Shown here: positions 9,620-20,837 of the stretch, piece after piece
How positions within the stretch are numbered: position 1 is the first letter of the stretch
Layout: each line of letters begins with the position of its first letter
Assembly (NCBI RefSeq): GCF_001029265.1
Contig: NZ_CP011856.1
Span: forward strand, 558,001 to 622,000
Length of the DNA: 64,000 nucleotides
Origin: Spiroplasma eriocheiris
Lineage (GTDB): Bacteria > Bacillota_I > Bacilli_A > Mycoplasmatales > Mycoplasmataceae
Direction: 5' to 3'
Position numbers and translations under genes: made by a program
The notes under the pieces: generated by a model
Seen by the model: only the letters and a program-made list of their open reading frames with translations
Told to the model about the DNA's origin: nothing
Databases searched by the model: none

Positions 9620-10354
9620 ATGGCACGAAAAAAGAAAACACCACCAAGCGAAGATTTAGCAATTAATTTAGAAAATCATCTGAGTTATGATGATGATATT
9701 GAATCAGTAAGTGGCATTCAATTAACTGATGAATTAGTGCAAGATGAACCCCTACAAGAACCACTAGTTGTTGCAGATAACCTCCAAGATAGTGAAGTTT
9801 TATCTCCAAACAGCCCTCCAGAAGGTAATATCTATGCAATTTTGCAAAATGCTCGTTCAAAAATTAATGAGTTAAAAAATGAACCCGGTTTAAATGAACA
9901 TGATAATTTGATAGAACGGTTGGAAAACTTAAAAAAACTGCGCGATAGCTCCCAAACCCAGCCCAATGAATTTCAACAATTACTAAACCGGATTAAAGAA
10001 CGTAATTTTAATGACCGGATGGATTATATTATGAATCGGATTAAAACCTCACGCCGTGATGATGATAAGTTAACCTTAGATGCGGATGGTGAAGAAATTG
10101 TGGTTAATACGGTAGATGATGAATTAGGGGAAGAAGTAGTAATTTTACCATCGGGAGAAAAGGTGTTCCAAAAGAAAAAAAATCCTTCTCATAATAAAAC
10201 GACACCAATTGCTGATTCTAACCAGGAAGATTTGTTAAAAAATGAAAATGATAATATTACAATTACGTTATCAATTGCCCAATTTCGCAAAATTTTAAAA
10301 GATACCGTTGAAGATGTTTTAAAAGAATTAGGGATTAAAAATAATAATGAATAA
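9620..10354 (+). CDS. Charged cytosolic protein of unknown function
   Basis: 244 residues, no hydrophobic segment. A basic start (MARKKKTPP) leads into acidic, Asp/Glu-rich low-complexity sequence, then probable coiled coil around residues 75-140 (SKINELKNEP...LLNRIKERNF), an acidic section near residues 150-180, and a C-terminal helix SIAQFRKILKDTVEDVLKELG. A TATAAT box lies at 9582-9587 and AGGA precedes the start. It ends at a strong terminator, so it is monocistronic. I do not recognise the family; the pattern suggests a scaffold or adaptor, but that is a guess. Confidence 0.7.
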   Translation: MARKKKTPPSEDLAINLENHLSYDDDIESVSGIQLTDELVQDEPLQEPLVVADNLQDSEVLSPNSPPEGNIYAILQNARSKINELKNEPGLNEHDNLIERLENLKKLRDSSQTQPNEFQQLLNRIKERNFNDRMDYIMNRIKTSRRDDDKLTLDADGEEIVVNTVDDELGEEVVILPSGEKVFQKKKNPSHNKTTPIADSNQEDLLKNENDNITITLSIAQFRKILKDTVEDVLKELGIKNNNE

Positions 10355-10365
10355 TTAAAAATATT

Positions 10366-10399
10366 GAAAAAAACATTACATTTTGGTAGTGTTTTTTTA
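10366..10399 (+). terminator. Rho-independent terminator
   Basis: AAAAAACATTAC pairs with GTAGTGTTTTTTT around the loop ATTTTG, one G-T wobble, with its own T-run. Confidence 0.8.
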
Positions 10400-10452
10400 T
10401 TATTAAGATAAAATAAATTAGTAATGATAATAACAAGGGAGAAAAAAACATA

Positions 10453-11553
10453 ATGAAAATAGCATTATTTGGTGGAAGTTTTGATCCATTTCATAGTGAT
10501 CATTTAAAAATGATAAAATTAGTTAAGGAACATTGTGATATTCAAGAAGTTTGAATTATCCCTACTAATCAAAACCCTTTTAAAACACGAAAATTATCAC
10601 CAATTACTGATCGCTTAAATATGATTAAACTTGCTATTCAAGGTTTAGACTATGTTAAAATTAATGATTTAGAATTAAAAAATAATGCTCCTAGCATTAC
10701 TTACCAAACTGTAAAGACTTTGCATGAACAAGATCCAACTAACCAATTTTATTTTATGATTGGTTCTGACCAATTAGCTAGTTTAGATAAATGAAATAAT
10801 ATTAATGAATTAGTAAAACTACAAACTTTTATTATTTTTGAACGTAATCACCAAGATGTTACTCCTGACATTTTAACTAAATACGAGGCCATTAGTGTCC
10901 CTTTTAAAAATAATACGCATTTATCAAGTACCCTGGTTCGGGAAGGAAAAAATTTAGATTTACAATTACCAGCTATTAATAATTACATTAATGATCACTT
11001 ATTATATTTAGAAGAACGAATTCGGGACCAAATGGATGAAAAACGTTATCTTCATTGTTTAAATGTTGGTAAAAAAGCCCAAGAATTAGCAATCATTCAT
11101 CATTTAGATGACCATAAAGCTTTAATTGCAGGAACTTTTCATGATGTTACCAAACGTTGAAGTGAAGAGCGCCAACGTGATATGCTAATAAAATATTGAC
11201 CAGAAGGTTTAAGCGAACCAGTGCCTACTTGGCATTCTTATACCGGGTTTTTACATTTAAAATATGATTTGTTATTTACAGATGAAGAAATTTTAAATGC
11301 TGTGAAATGGCATACGGTTGGCCATCCCAAAATGACCCCCTTTGAAATGTTAATTTTTATTGCGGATAAAATTAGTGCTGAACGTAATTATCCTGGGGTG
11401 GAAGAGCTACGAAAGTTAGCTAATAAGGATTTAACCTTAACTTTTAAAGAGATGTTAAAACGTCAATATGAGATTGCGAGCCAAAAACATGGCGTTGATA
11501 ATTTAGGGACTAATATTTTAAAAACATACAAAGCTTGAATTACTGAGCAATAG
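10453..11553 (+). CDS. nadD: Nicotinate-nucleotide adenylyltransferase fused to an HD hydrolase (NadD-YqeK type)
   Basis: 366 residues. Part one (about 1-190) is NadD: LFGGSFDPFHSDHL contains the nucleotidyltransferase (H/T)xxH motif and THLSSTLVRE the ISSTxIR element. Part two (about 195-366) is an HD-domain phosphohydrolase of the YqeK kind: HCLNVGKKAQELA, GTFHDVTK with the HD pair, and WHSYTG. NadD makes (deamido-)NAD from nicotinate mononucleotide and ATP. YqeK relatives cleave dinucleotides such as Ap4A. The two genes are adjacent in Bacillus and fused in mollicutes. mtnN follows 14 nt downstream, so both are probably co-transcribed. Confidence 0.9.
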
Positions 11554-11567
11554 AGGAGAAAAAGAGA

Positions 11568-12236
11568 ATGAATTTAGTAATTGGTGCAATGCAAGAAGAA
11601 ATGCAAGTGCTGTTAGATACTATTAAACCAAGTGAAATTATTAAATATGACCATATTAAATTATTTCAAAAGGGAACATGATTATTTGCCATTTCACAAA
11701 TTGGTCAAGTAAATGCAGCCATTGCTCTAACAACCTTAATTAATGACTATGCCATTAAAAATATATATAATATTGGAACTGTGGGTAGTTTAAAACCTGA
11801 GTATAAAATTTTTGAATTATTAATTGTTGAAAAAGCGTTATATACTTATGCTGATGCCAGTGAATTTGGTTATCAAAAAGGTCAGATTCCCCAGGAACCG
11901 CCATTTTTTACCAGTGACCATCAATTAATTAACCAAATTACCAAAGATGATGAAAATCTGCGAAAAGTAGTCTTAGGAACAAGCGATATTTTTATTGATC
12001 AACAACATCATTTTGAATATTTCCAAACAAATTTTAATAATTTAATTGATATTGTTGATATGGAAGGTACTGCTTTTTTTCAAACAGCTTATAAATTTAA
12101 TATCCCGATGTTATCAATCAAAGTTATTAGTGATTACCTTCATAATCCAACAGCATCAACTAGCCAATTTAAAGAAAATCTAAAATATGCTAGTATTCTT
12201 ATCAAAGATTTTGTTTTACAATTAATGCAGATTTAG
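11568..12236 (+). CDS. mtnN: 5'-methylthioadenosine/S-adenosylhomocysteine nucleosidase
   Basis: 222 residues, AGAGGAG before the ATG. The N-terminal IGAMQEEM carries the catalytic Glu; NIGTVGSL matches the NTGTAGG loop; DMEGTAFFQTAYKFNIP contains the ribose-binding Met-Glu pair; and KVISDYL supplies the catalytic Asp. The enzyme hydrolyses MTA and SAH (and 5'-deoxyadenosine) to adenine, clearing by-products of methylation and radical SAM reactions. It is slightly shorter than the usual 230 residues but complete. Confidence 0.9.
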
Positions 12237-12303
12237 TGACAATTAGTAAAGGGTTAAATAATATAATATCATAATATTTTTTGACGATTTTAAGCAACTA
12301 TCT

Positions 12304-12331
12304 TGCTAAATAAGTAATCTTTTTATATAAT
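12304..12331 (+). promoter_or_regulatory. Promoter for the zinc-finger/propeller membrane protein
   Basis: TTGCTA (12304-12309), 16-nt spacer, TATAAT (12326-12331). A second TATAAT occurs at 12262. The roughly 200-nt gap contains nothing else I can identify. Confidence 0.5.
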
Positions 12332-12445
12332 TAATACAATAAAATTAATTTATTTAAGACTTTATTACAATATTACCATAGTAACATAATATTAAATTAC
12401 TACCAATGACTTTATAAAATAGAAATAATTATTTTTGGAGGCAAT

Positions 12446-13822
12446 ATGGGAAATTTATTTGTTGATGGTTATCAAGGTTTATGTCCACGCTGTTGTAATA
12501 ATGTTAAAAAAGTACTTATTAATCTGAGACTAAACAATCCAAATTTTAATTTGCAAAATTTAAAATTAATTAATTTTAATGATCCGATTTTGAAACAACA
12601 ATCAAAGAATTTTGGAGAACCATTAGCTATTTTTTATTGTGATAAAACCATTTGTGGATTATTTCTTATTAAGAACCATACGCAGCATATTAAGAATAAT
12701 ATTTCCCAACCGTTAAATGTTCGTCACCATTCGATTAATAACTCCAAAGAGCCTCATCGCGATCCGGTTTTAAAAATCCCATCATTAACAGTGCCTTCGA
12801 AATTTAATAAGATAGATTTTGATCCTAATACAATTGTTCCTAAAAAACAATATAAAAAATGAGTTGTAATTTGAATTTTAGTGATAATTTTAATCTTAGC
12901 CGCCAGTGGGGGTCTAGTATGGTGATTTTTCTTCCGACCTGATCAGGTCGGAATTAGAAATAACCCGGTTATTACTTTACAAGAATATAGTAGTTTTCAA
13001 CAAGAGGTCTGGGGAATTACAAGTGATCGCCAAAATAATTTATATGTACTGACCAAAGATAGTAAAATTTGAAAAAATAATACAACAAATAAATTTAATT
13101 CCTTTCTAGATGTTGATAATATTGGGGCGTTGGGAATTAATCAAGATAATAAATTATTTGTTGTTAAGCATACTACCAACAATAATATTGATGAAATTTG
13201 AAATTATGATTTACAAGACTTAACTCATGAAACAAAAGTTTCTAATTTTACTGATAAAGTTATTAATTTTGTCTTAACAAAAAATAAAAATATTTATTTA
13301 AGTGATCTTAATCATAAAGTTTGAACAATTAATGCCAATAATTCTTCGCTAAACTTAGTAACTCAATTTAGTGATGCGTTTGGGATTAATTATATTGTTG
13401 CCGATGATGATGCCAATGTATATATTGCTTCTGGAGAAGGAAGTTTATTTAAAAAAGGTGTTGGGGTCCAACCTCAACCCTTAGGGACTTTAAAAGGAAT
13501 TAGTGCTTTGAATATTGATACTAATAACCATTTATATGTTGCTACTAATAGTAAAGAATTATATGTTGGAGATACCAATGCAAATTTCAAACCGCTAGCC
13601 AAGTTAAGTGAAAATATTAATTTAATTGTAATTGATCATCAAAACCATTGGTATGGAGCATCGGCCCAGGGGAATATTTGAATGGGTGATTTAAGTGGAA
13701 CAGTTACTAAAATTGCTAGTTTAAACTATCCGGATCCCCAAATATTTCTTGATCAAAATAATAATATTTATGTGTATAGTAAAAATACTAATAAAATTTG
13801 ACATAATGTTGTTGAAAAATAA
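12446..13822 (+). CDS. Single-pass membrane protein: Cys-rich cytosolic head, extracellular beta-propeller
   Basis: 458 residues. The N-terminus has LCPRCC and a second pair in FYCDKTICGLF, four to five cysteines that could bind zinc. Residues about 141-165 form one transmembrane helix (WVVIWILVIILILAASGG). The remainder is at least seven repeats of the shape D-x-x-N-N-x-Y/W-V, for example SDRQNNLYVLT, DDDANVYIAS, DTNNHLYVAT and DQNNNIYVYS, typical of a beta-propeller. The orientation (Cys inside, propeller outside) is inferred from the flanking lysines. A lipoprotein with the same repeat style is encoded at 36798-37721. The family is not recognised; a surface-binding role is plausible. Confidence 0.75.
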
Positions 13823-13853
13823 TTTTTTAAGTATAATTAAAGGAATAATAATT

Positions 13854-13893
13854 GAGTACTTAAAGTGCCTAACATTTTTTTGTTAGGTTTTTT
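13854..13893 (+). promoter_or_regulatory. Mini-hairpin/terminator leader, copy 1
   Basis: GAGTACTTAAAGTGCC (13854-13869): GTAC pairs with GTGC over a 5-nt loop. It runs into a terminator, CCTAACA (13868-13874), T loop, TGTTAGG (13881-13887), six T. It lies 37 nt before the ATG of the next gene and about 17 nt after a TATAAT (13832-13837). It could also simply terminate the propeller gene; the shared motif with three other leaders argues for a leader role. Confidence 0.6.
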
Positions 13894-13930
13894 CTATTTA
13901 ATTATTATTTTATTAGAAAGGAAAAAAAAT

Positions 13931-14719
13931 ATGGCAAACCCATCGATGACACCATTAATGACATTTTTACAATTAAAATATAAGTTTGATAGCTATACCA
14001 AATTAATTAATAATTTTACTAATCGTGAAGACAAAGATTTTAATACTACGATGCCTGAAGCTTGAGTTCAGGGAAAAAATAAAATGGCAGCAGCATTAGG
14101 TGTAGAGAATTCAGACAAAACAAATAATTGAAAAAATGATTTTCAAAAAGAATTTTATCAAAAAATTATCGCTATTGAAAATAAATATAATTCCCAATTG
14201 GGATTGCAAAAATATCAGCAAGTTTGTAATCTTAAACTAACTCAAACTTTAGAGGTCTTTTTAGATAATTATTTTAAGATTTATGATGATTTATCATCTA
14301 GTTTAATCAAAATGTATAAAAATAATTCAGATCTTAATTTTAATGATGAAATGTCTGAAAATTTTACAAAAAATGTTTGAAAAAATAAAATTGAATTAAT
14401 GCAAAAAGCTTTAAATTTTATGGAATTTATTTATGAAGGATTAGTAAATGAGCTCCCACTATTTCAATCTGATGAATATTTTAAAAAAATGCAATCACTT
14501 AGTGATGCAATGGAAACTAACTGAAGAAAAATAAAAATTTACCAAGATACTTATAAAATTAATATTGAAAATAATGATTTAGAAAAATTTTATGAAGTAT
14601 TTTCTAGTGAATTTCATCAGTTAAAAGCAGCAAAAAAATCAGCTGAAAACTTAGCAAAGAAAAGAGCAATTATTTTAAATATTAAAGATTTGTCAGATGA
14701 CTATCAAAATAGTCGTTAA
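13931..14719 (+). CDS. Cytosolic helical protein of unknown function, leader-controlled
   Basis: 262 residues, no signal or membrane segment, rich in Lys, Asn and aromatic residues. It is mostly alpha-helical, with a probable coiled coil near the C-terminus (HQLKAAKKSAENLAKKRA). AGAAAGGA precedes the ATG. An upstream in-frame GTG at 13865 lies inside the terminator hairpin and is not credible. Not recognised. It shares its leader element with three other unknown genes in this window, which is the only clue to its role. Confidence 0.7.
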
Positions 14720-14724
14720 AAACG

Positions 14725-14761
14725 ATACTGTTTAATTGATTTAAACAGTATTTTATTTTTT
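14725..14761 (+). terminator. Rho-independent terminator
   Basis: ATACTGTTTAA (14725-14735) is perfectly complementary to TTAAACAGTAT (14741-14751), followed by T-rich sequence. Confidence 0.85.
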
Positions 14762-14765
14762 GATA

Positions 14766-14774
14766 TGCTATAAT
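14766..14774 (+). promoter_or_regulatory. Extended -10 promoter of alaS-ruvX
   Basis: TGCTATAAT, an extended -10, sits about 45 nt before alaS; no good -35 is needed with the TG element. No T-box is visible in the short leader. Confidence 0.55.
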
Positions 14775-14819
14775 TCAATTGACTTTAAGAAATGATATTA
14801 ATTAGGAAGGATAACATTA

Positions 14820-17564
14820 ATGCGAAAACTTACTTCAACTGAAATTAGACAATTATGGTTGGATTTTTTTAAATCAAAAGACCACTATGAATTAAAACCT
14901 GCTTCTTTAATTCCTGTTGATGATCCCTCATTATTATGGATTAATTCAGGAGTAGCCACATTAAAACCTTATTTTGATGGGCGCAAAACTCCCCCGGCAA
15001 AAAGATTAACTAACTCCCAAAAATCAATTCGTACTAATGATATTGAAAATGTTGGACATACTGCTCGTCATCATACCTTATTTGAAATGTTGGGCAATTT
15101 TTCAATTGGCGATTATTTTAAAAAAGAAGCAATTGAATTTGCTTGAGAGTTTTTAACTTCTCCCCAATGAATTGGTTTTGATCCTGCGAAATTGTATATT
15201 ACAATTTATGAAGAAGATGAAGAAGCTTATCATATTTGAAAAGATATTATTGGTTTAAGTGATGACAGAATTATTAAGGGAGGCAAAGATACTAATTTTT
15301 GGGAAATTGGTGAAGGGCCCTGTGGACCAAATACTGAAATTTTTTATGACCGCGGAGAAAAATATGACCCCCAACATGTTGGGCTACGCTTATTAAAAGA
15401 AGATATTGAAAATGATCGCTATTTAGAAGTGTGAAATATTGTCTTTTCACAATTTAATAATAATGGGGATGGTACTTATAGTGAATTACCCCGTAAAAAT
15501 ATTGATACTGGTGCTGGTTTAGAACGAATTACTTCTATTATTCAAGAAACCCCAACTAATTTTGAAACTGACTTATTTTTACCAATCATTAAGGCCACAG
15601 AAAAAATTATTAGTAATAAATATCAATATGATCCTAGTGATTTTTGAAAAGAACCAAGTGAACAAACAAAAATTAATACCGCTTTTAAAGTAATTGCTGA
15701 TCATATTCGTGCCGCAACTTTTGCCATTGCTGATGGGGTCTTTCCTAGTAACAAGGATCGTGGTTATGTTATTCGTCGTTTAATCCGCCGTGCTAGTTTA
15801 TATGGTAAAAAACTAGGGATTAACCAACCATTTTTATATTTACTAGTAATAGAAGTTATTAACGCCATGGTTCCGTTTTATGATTATTTAATTGCTAAAC
15901 AAGAAATTATTACCCAAGCTATTAAAGATGAAGAAGTTAAGTTTTTAAATACTTTAGAACAAGGAAGTAAGTTATTTAATGAGTTAAAGGAAAAATATGG
16001 GGAAATTAGCAAGGAAAATGCCTTTAAATTATTTGAAAGTTATGGTTTTCCAATTGAATTAATTGAAGAAGAAGCTGCAGATAATAATATTAAGGTTGAT
16101 AGTGCTGGATTCTACCAACTGTTAGAACAGGCAAAAGACTTATCACGCACTAATCGAAAAAATATTAAAGCAATGCATTTGCAAAATGAATTATTTACTA
16201 AGTTAGATGTTGCTAGTGAGTTTGTTGGCTATGAAGTTGAAGAAGTTAAAGATGCTAAAGTTGTCTTTATGTTTGCTCATAACCAAGAAGTAAAAGTGTT
16301 AAGTGATCAGGAAGGTTATTTAATTTTAAATCGTACTCCATTTTATGCTGAAAAAGGAGGGCAAGCAGCAGACCACGGAATTATTACTAGTGCCAATGCG
16401 ACAATCCAAGTTGTTGATGTACAGCAAGGTCCTAATAAACAAAATATTCACCATGTTATTGTTAATGGCACAATTAAATTAGGGGCGGAAGTGAATGCCT
16501 TAATTGATAAGGACAAACGTTTTTACACCCGTAAAAATCACTCGGGAACCCATTTATTGCATGCCGCGTTAAGAGAAGTATTAGGAACCCACGCCATGCA
16601 AACTGGTTCTTATAATGATGAAGAACGGTTAAGAATTGATATTACCCATAATCAAAATATTACCAGTGAAGAAATTAGCAAAGTTGAAGCTTCGGTTAGT
16701 CAAGCAATTAAAGCAGCAATTCCTTGTGAGGTTATTTATACTAATATGGATGAAGCGCTTAATAAATATCATGCGTTGGCCTTCTTTACCGAAAAATATG
16801 ATGAAATTGTACGGATTGTTCGTTTTGGAACTTATTCTTGTGAATTATGTGGGGGAACGCATGTTGCTAACTCCCAAGAAGTGGAAGATTTAATGGTAAC
16901 CGGGGTTGAATCAAAAGGAGCTGGGACTTATCGTGTTCATGCCATTACTAGTCATAAAACAATTGCAGCTTATTTAAATGATGAATTTTTAAAAATAAAA
17001 AATGAGGTAATGGTATTAATTGATAAGTATAATCAAGGCAAAGAAAACTTACCAGATGAAAACTTAGAAAGCTTATGAAATCAAATTAATGATTTAGCCG
17101 TTTCAAAAGAACACTTAAAACAGCTAAAAGATTTAATTTTAGTATTTAAAGAACAATATAAACAATGAAATAAAAAATATGCTAATTTCCGCATGCAAGA
17201 ACACCTAACCCAATATCAAGATTTATCAGTTACAACAATAAATAATATTAATGTGCTTTATCATCGTTTTAATGTTGAAATTGATTTAGCAACTTTAAAA
17301 GCATTGGTTGATAACTATAAAGCAAAATATGACAACCTTCTAGTATTTTTTGTGGATTTTCATCACCAGGATGATTACAAACTAGTCGTTGGAGTTTCTA
17401 AAGATCTGCAAACCCAATACCAAGCGGGGAATATTGTCAAAAAATTAAATCCACTGATTGAAGGAAATGGTGGGGGTAACCCTAGTGTCGCCCAATCTGG
17501 ATTTAAAAATAAAACGATGATGCTAACCATTATGGAAAACTTATTTACTTATCTTGATGAATAA
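14820..17564 (+). CDS. alaS: Alanyl-tRNA synthetase
   Basis: 914 residues with several TGA-Trp codons. Class II core: [41 protein letters not shown] and [11 protein letters not shown]. The editing domain has the zinc-binding HxxxH in [12 protein letters not shown] and the Cys/His set in CELCGGTHV. The C-Ala segment ends in [11 protein letters not shown], which retains the GGG(R)-like glycine cluster. It attaches alanine to tRNA-Ala and clears mischarged Ser or Gly. It overlaps the ruvX start by 8 nt, so the two are translationally coupled. Confidence 0.97.
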
Positions 17565-17982
17565 TTATTATTTAGCCCTTGATGTTGGTAGTAAAACAAT
17601 TGGATTAGCAAGTTCGCGCGGAGTTATTGCAACTCCCCGGGGAGTGCTTCGTTTTCCTGAAGGTGATTTTTTGCAAGCAGCTATTCAAGTTGTTAATTTA
17701 ATTACAACAGAAAACTTTAGTCATTTGATTGTTGGCTATCCTAAAAATATGAATAATACCATTGGTCCTCGCGCTGAAATGGTTGAAGAATTTATTAAAA
17801 TTTTAAAAACAAAATTAGGTGATTTGATAATTCCGATTATTTTAGTAGATGAACGCTTAACAACCCACCAATCTCACCAAATTATGCTAGAAGCTAATTT
17901 ATCGCGTGCTAAGCGTAAGCAAAAAAAAGATAGTTTAGCTGCCCAATTAATTTTAGAAACTTATTTAAGTAATCAAAAATAA
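17557..17982 (+). CDS. ruvX: Putative pre-16S rRNA nuclease / Holliday junction resolvase-like RuvX (YqgF)
   Basis: 141 residues. RNase-H fold signature: ALDVGSKTIGLASS at the N-terminus with the first catalytic Asp, LIVGYPKNMNN in the middle, and VDERLTTHQSHQIM with the Asp-Glu pair, followed by KKDSLAAQLILETYL carrying the last Asp. The family matures the 5' end of 16S rRNA. A TTG three bases upstream is in frame, but the ATG is preferred. It overlaps the alaS 3' end, the common alaS-yqgF arrangement of Firmicutes. Confidence 0.92.
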   Translation: MNNYYLALDVGSKTIGLASSRGVIATPRGVLRFPEGDFLQAAIQVVNLITTENFSHLIVGYPKNMNNTIGPRAEMVEEFIKILKTKLGDLIIPIILVDERLTTHQSHQIMLEANLSRAKRKQKKDSLAAQLILETYLSNQK

Positions 17983-18006
17983 CATCTTATCGAAGATGTT
18001 ATTTTA
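17981..18006 (+). terminator. Terminator of alaS-ruvX
   Basis: AACATCTT (17981-17988), loop ATCG, AAGATGTT (17993-18000), then ATTTT. Confidence 0.75.
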
Positions 18007-18022
18007 ATTTAAAATAATTTAT

Positions 18023-18053
18023 TGAATTTCTTTTTTTTTTTTTTTTGTATAAT
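18023..18053 (+). promoter_or_regulatory. Promoter with a 16-T homopolymer spacer, copy 1
   Basis: TTGAAT (18023-18028), a spacer containing exactly 16 T (18031-18046), TATAAT (18048-18053). The spacer is 19 nt, two above optimal, so loss of one or two T would bring it to 17-18. Confidence 0.55.
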
Positions 18054-18204
18054 TAACTTAGTCTGTTGATAATGTTATTGATAAGACTATGAAAAAATAG
18101 CGATGCAAAAATTATTCCGCGGAAAATTAAGATAATATTGTGCACTAATATTTAAAATAAAATTAATATCAGTAATGGTATTACAAAAGTTTAGGAGTAT
18201 GCTA

Positions 18205-18960
18205 ATGAAAAAAAGTTATCTTAAATATGGTTTCTATGTTTGATTTACAATTGTTCCATTGCTATGTGTTTTCTTAGATTTAATTTTTTCGACCATCCAA
18301 CCTAATCCGCAATATGGTGATTATACAACTAATTTTGATTTTTCAATTATTAACCAGTCTATTTACTTATCCGTGTGAATTTCGTTAGCAACATTTGCAT
18401 ATGGATTGTTTAATTGAATTAATATTCACACTAACAATATGCCAAGTTGAATTACAGGAAAAAATAATTTAACGCGAATTACTGCTTTAAATGTTTTAGC
18501 TTTTATTTTATATAATGTAACTTTATTAGTTTCAACCAATGTTGTTGGTTTTAATACTTGGTATAAGATTATCAAATCTGTTTTTGAACACATGGTAACC
18601 CCGTTATTAATTATTGGGTTTTATTTTATTTTTACTACACCAATAATTAATAGTAAGGATTATTTTAAAAAATATAGTTGATATAACACGATCCACTTAG
18701 CAATTTATTTATTTTATGTTTTGTTAAGAGCCATAATGTTAATATCATTCCCCCCACAAAATCAGGCAGTATTTACCCCGTTCCCATATGAACAATTAGA
18801 TCCCCGCGTGGTTGGTTACCCACTAGTAATTTTAGGAGTAAGTGCATTATTTGTGGGAATTATCGTTCTTGCCACAGGTCTAAATTATTTAAGTAATTTA
18901 CGAAACTCTGGTCCGCATGAAGCAGGTCCCACAAAACCCAAAAAGTTATTGAATAATTAG
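18205..18960 (+). CDS. Six-helix membrane protein, Pr6Pr-like
   Basis: 251 residues with about six transmembrane segments and TAGGAG before the ATG. The pattern EHMVTPLLIIGFYFIF, then SWYNTIHLAIYLFYVLLRAI, then FPYEQLDPRVVGYPLVIL resembles the His-Pro and Tyr-Pro arrangement of the Pr6Pr family of six-helix membrane proteins, whose function is unknown. The C-terminal tail is short and polar. It is expressed from its own poly-T-spaced promoter and closed by a terminator. The family call is from memory and only moderately secure. Confidence 0.65.
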
Positions 18961-18973
18961 GAAGAATACGATT

Positions 18974-18998
18974 AAAGTAAATGTAAATTTACTTTTTT
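18974..18998 (+). terminator. Rho-independent terminator
   Basis: AAAGTAAAT (18974-18982) and ATTTACTTT (18987-18995), followed by T. Confidence 0.7.
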
Positions 18999-19135
18999 AT
19001 TTTTATCTTGATAAATGATGATAATTTGCTAAAAATAGGAGTATACTTATATTAATCATTTAAGTAAGGCTATTAATTAATAAATAATAACAGTATATTA
19101 TACAAGTTTTTATACTAAAATCAATCAAAAAATGA

Positions 19136-19173
19136 TATAATTTAAGAGAATGAATTAAAATGGTCAATGGGGG
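19136..19173 (+). promoter_or_regulatory. TATAAT box and G5 ribosome-binding tract
   Basis: TATAAT at 19136-19141 and GGGGG at 19169-19173, 8 nt before ATG 19182. An ATG at 19167 overlaps the G tract and is a poorer start. Confidence 0.5.
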
Positions 19174-19181
19174 CAGCACAG

Positions 19182-20789
19182 ATGAGTAATTCAAAGACAA
19201 AGGGGAAAAAAGGACCTAATAATTTAGGACTTAACCGTACACAACTAGAATTATTAAAAAAACGGAAATTAACAGATCCCAAAGAATTATTTCCAAACCG
19301 GGAAATTAAGGGTTATCGTGTTGAAGAACAAGATTCGGCGCAGAAAGTTGTTGCGAAAGCAAAAAATAATCCTTTTAACAGTGATATCTTAGGACTATCC
19401 GCAACCCAAAAAACACTCTTGGATAAGCGAAATACTTCACCAGCTGAGCTTTGAAAAAATAAAACAATTAATAATGTTGAAAAAGAAGAATCAGTTGTTA
19501 TTAATAGTCCTTCGGAATTAGGACTAAATGCCACACAAAAAAAATTACTAAGTCAACGTGATGTTCAACGCGGACCTAATAATGACGATCTAATCTTAGC
19601 AGATGAAATTATTGAACCTAACGAAGAAAATAAGTTACAGTTATTTAATGAAAAAGTAAAAGAAAATTCACGAACATGAGGGTTAAATAAAACCCAATTA
19701 GAATTACTAAAGCGTCGCAATAATAAAGAGCCAAGAGCTAATTTATATAATAATGCCCCGCGGGAAGGTTATCGCCCGGAAAATGATTTAACAAAAGTGC
19801 AAAATACCAAACCTAAATCAATTGAAGAAATTAGGGACCAGTTAAATTTAAGTAAATCACAATTAAATTTATTATCAAAACGAAACTCAAATGCTGAAGA
19901 ATGAAAAAAATATATGGACTCAGTGGCCAAAAAACAAGCAACTAATAAGCCAAAACCACGTAAAAATCCTGATCATATTTTGGAACACCGCAAACGTTTA
20001 AAAGATACTGTGCAAGAATGAGGTTTAGGTCGTAAAGTTAATGTCGGGGATAAAGTTATTAAAAATTATATTCCTGATGACCAACCAATTGTTAAATTAT
20101 TATCCACAGAATTCTTTTTACCAAATGATATTACTAGTCAGATTAATCCACTAGCGCAGTCGGCAAAGATTATTGAACCAAAAACACCACCGCAACCAAA
20201 GCCGTCCCTACGACCGGTCGTGGTAAAACCAACGCCACCTGCAAATGAAGGTCAAGCAGAACCTGTTAAAAAAACGAAACCAAAACGGAAAAAAGTTTTA
20301 AAAGAAGAAATTTATATTTCTGATATTGATCCTAAGAAACGACCAAATCTTAAAAAACTAAAATATGGTGAAAATTTTTTTAACCTTAGCGAGGAAAATG
20401 AAAAAAAGGCCAGCGCTAAAATTGATACCAAACTCCAAAATAAAAAACAAACCGTTGCCGAGGAAAAATTAGTTTTACAATCCAATAAAAAATTAAAAGA
20501 TTATGGTATTAATTATTATGATGAATCTAAACGTCCAAATTTAGAGTTTGACTTAACCGCCATTAAATATACAACGGCTGGTTATCATCCTAATGAGTTA
20601 AAAGCAATCGAACGACGCAGAGCATCAATTTTAGCAGAAAAACAATATAAAGAAAAATTAATTAGTAAAAATATTAAAAAAGAACAAAAGTTACAAAAAA
20701 AATTAAGTCGAAAACACAAAAAACCACCTGTTGACCAACCATTGCCACAAATTTTAGTAGCAAAATATGAAAATAAAAACCAAGACTAA
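19182..20789 (+). CDS. Large basic repeat protein with GLN-x-TQ-x-x-LL motifs and KRP motifs
   Basis: 535 residues in one frame (TGA as Trp several times), very rich in Lys, Asn and Pro, no membrane segment. The first half has five spaced copies of a 14-residue unit: GLNRTQLELLKKRK, GLSATQKTLLDKRN, GLNATQKKLLSQRD, GLNKTQLELLKRRN and NLSKSQLNLLSKRN. Later come ISDIDPKKRPNLKKL and YDESKRPNLEFDL, two copies of a motif found in neighbouring proteins, and a C-terminal basic coiled coil. It is first gene of a pair. Not recognised. Repeats of a short amphipathic unit suggest multivalent binding to one partner, for example a cytoskeletal filament, but nothing here proves that. Confidence 0.75.
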
Positions 20790-20837
20790 AATAAACTTTT
20801 ATTAACATTGCCTTGGTCAGCAAAGGAGTTGACTAGG

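Noticed and set aside
13865-13930. In-frame GTG upstream of the 262-residue protein
   Set aside because: It lies inside a terminator hairpin and lacks a ribosome site; the ATG at 13931 has AGAAAGGA.
19167-19181. ATG five codons upstream of the repeat protein start
   Set aside because: It overlaps the G tract that serves as ribosome binding site for ATG 19182.
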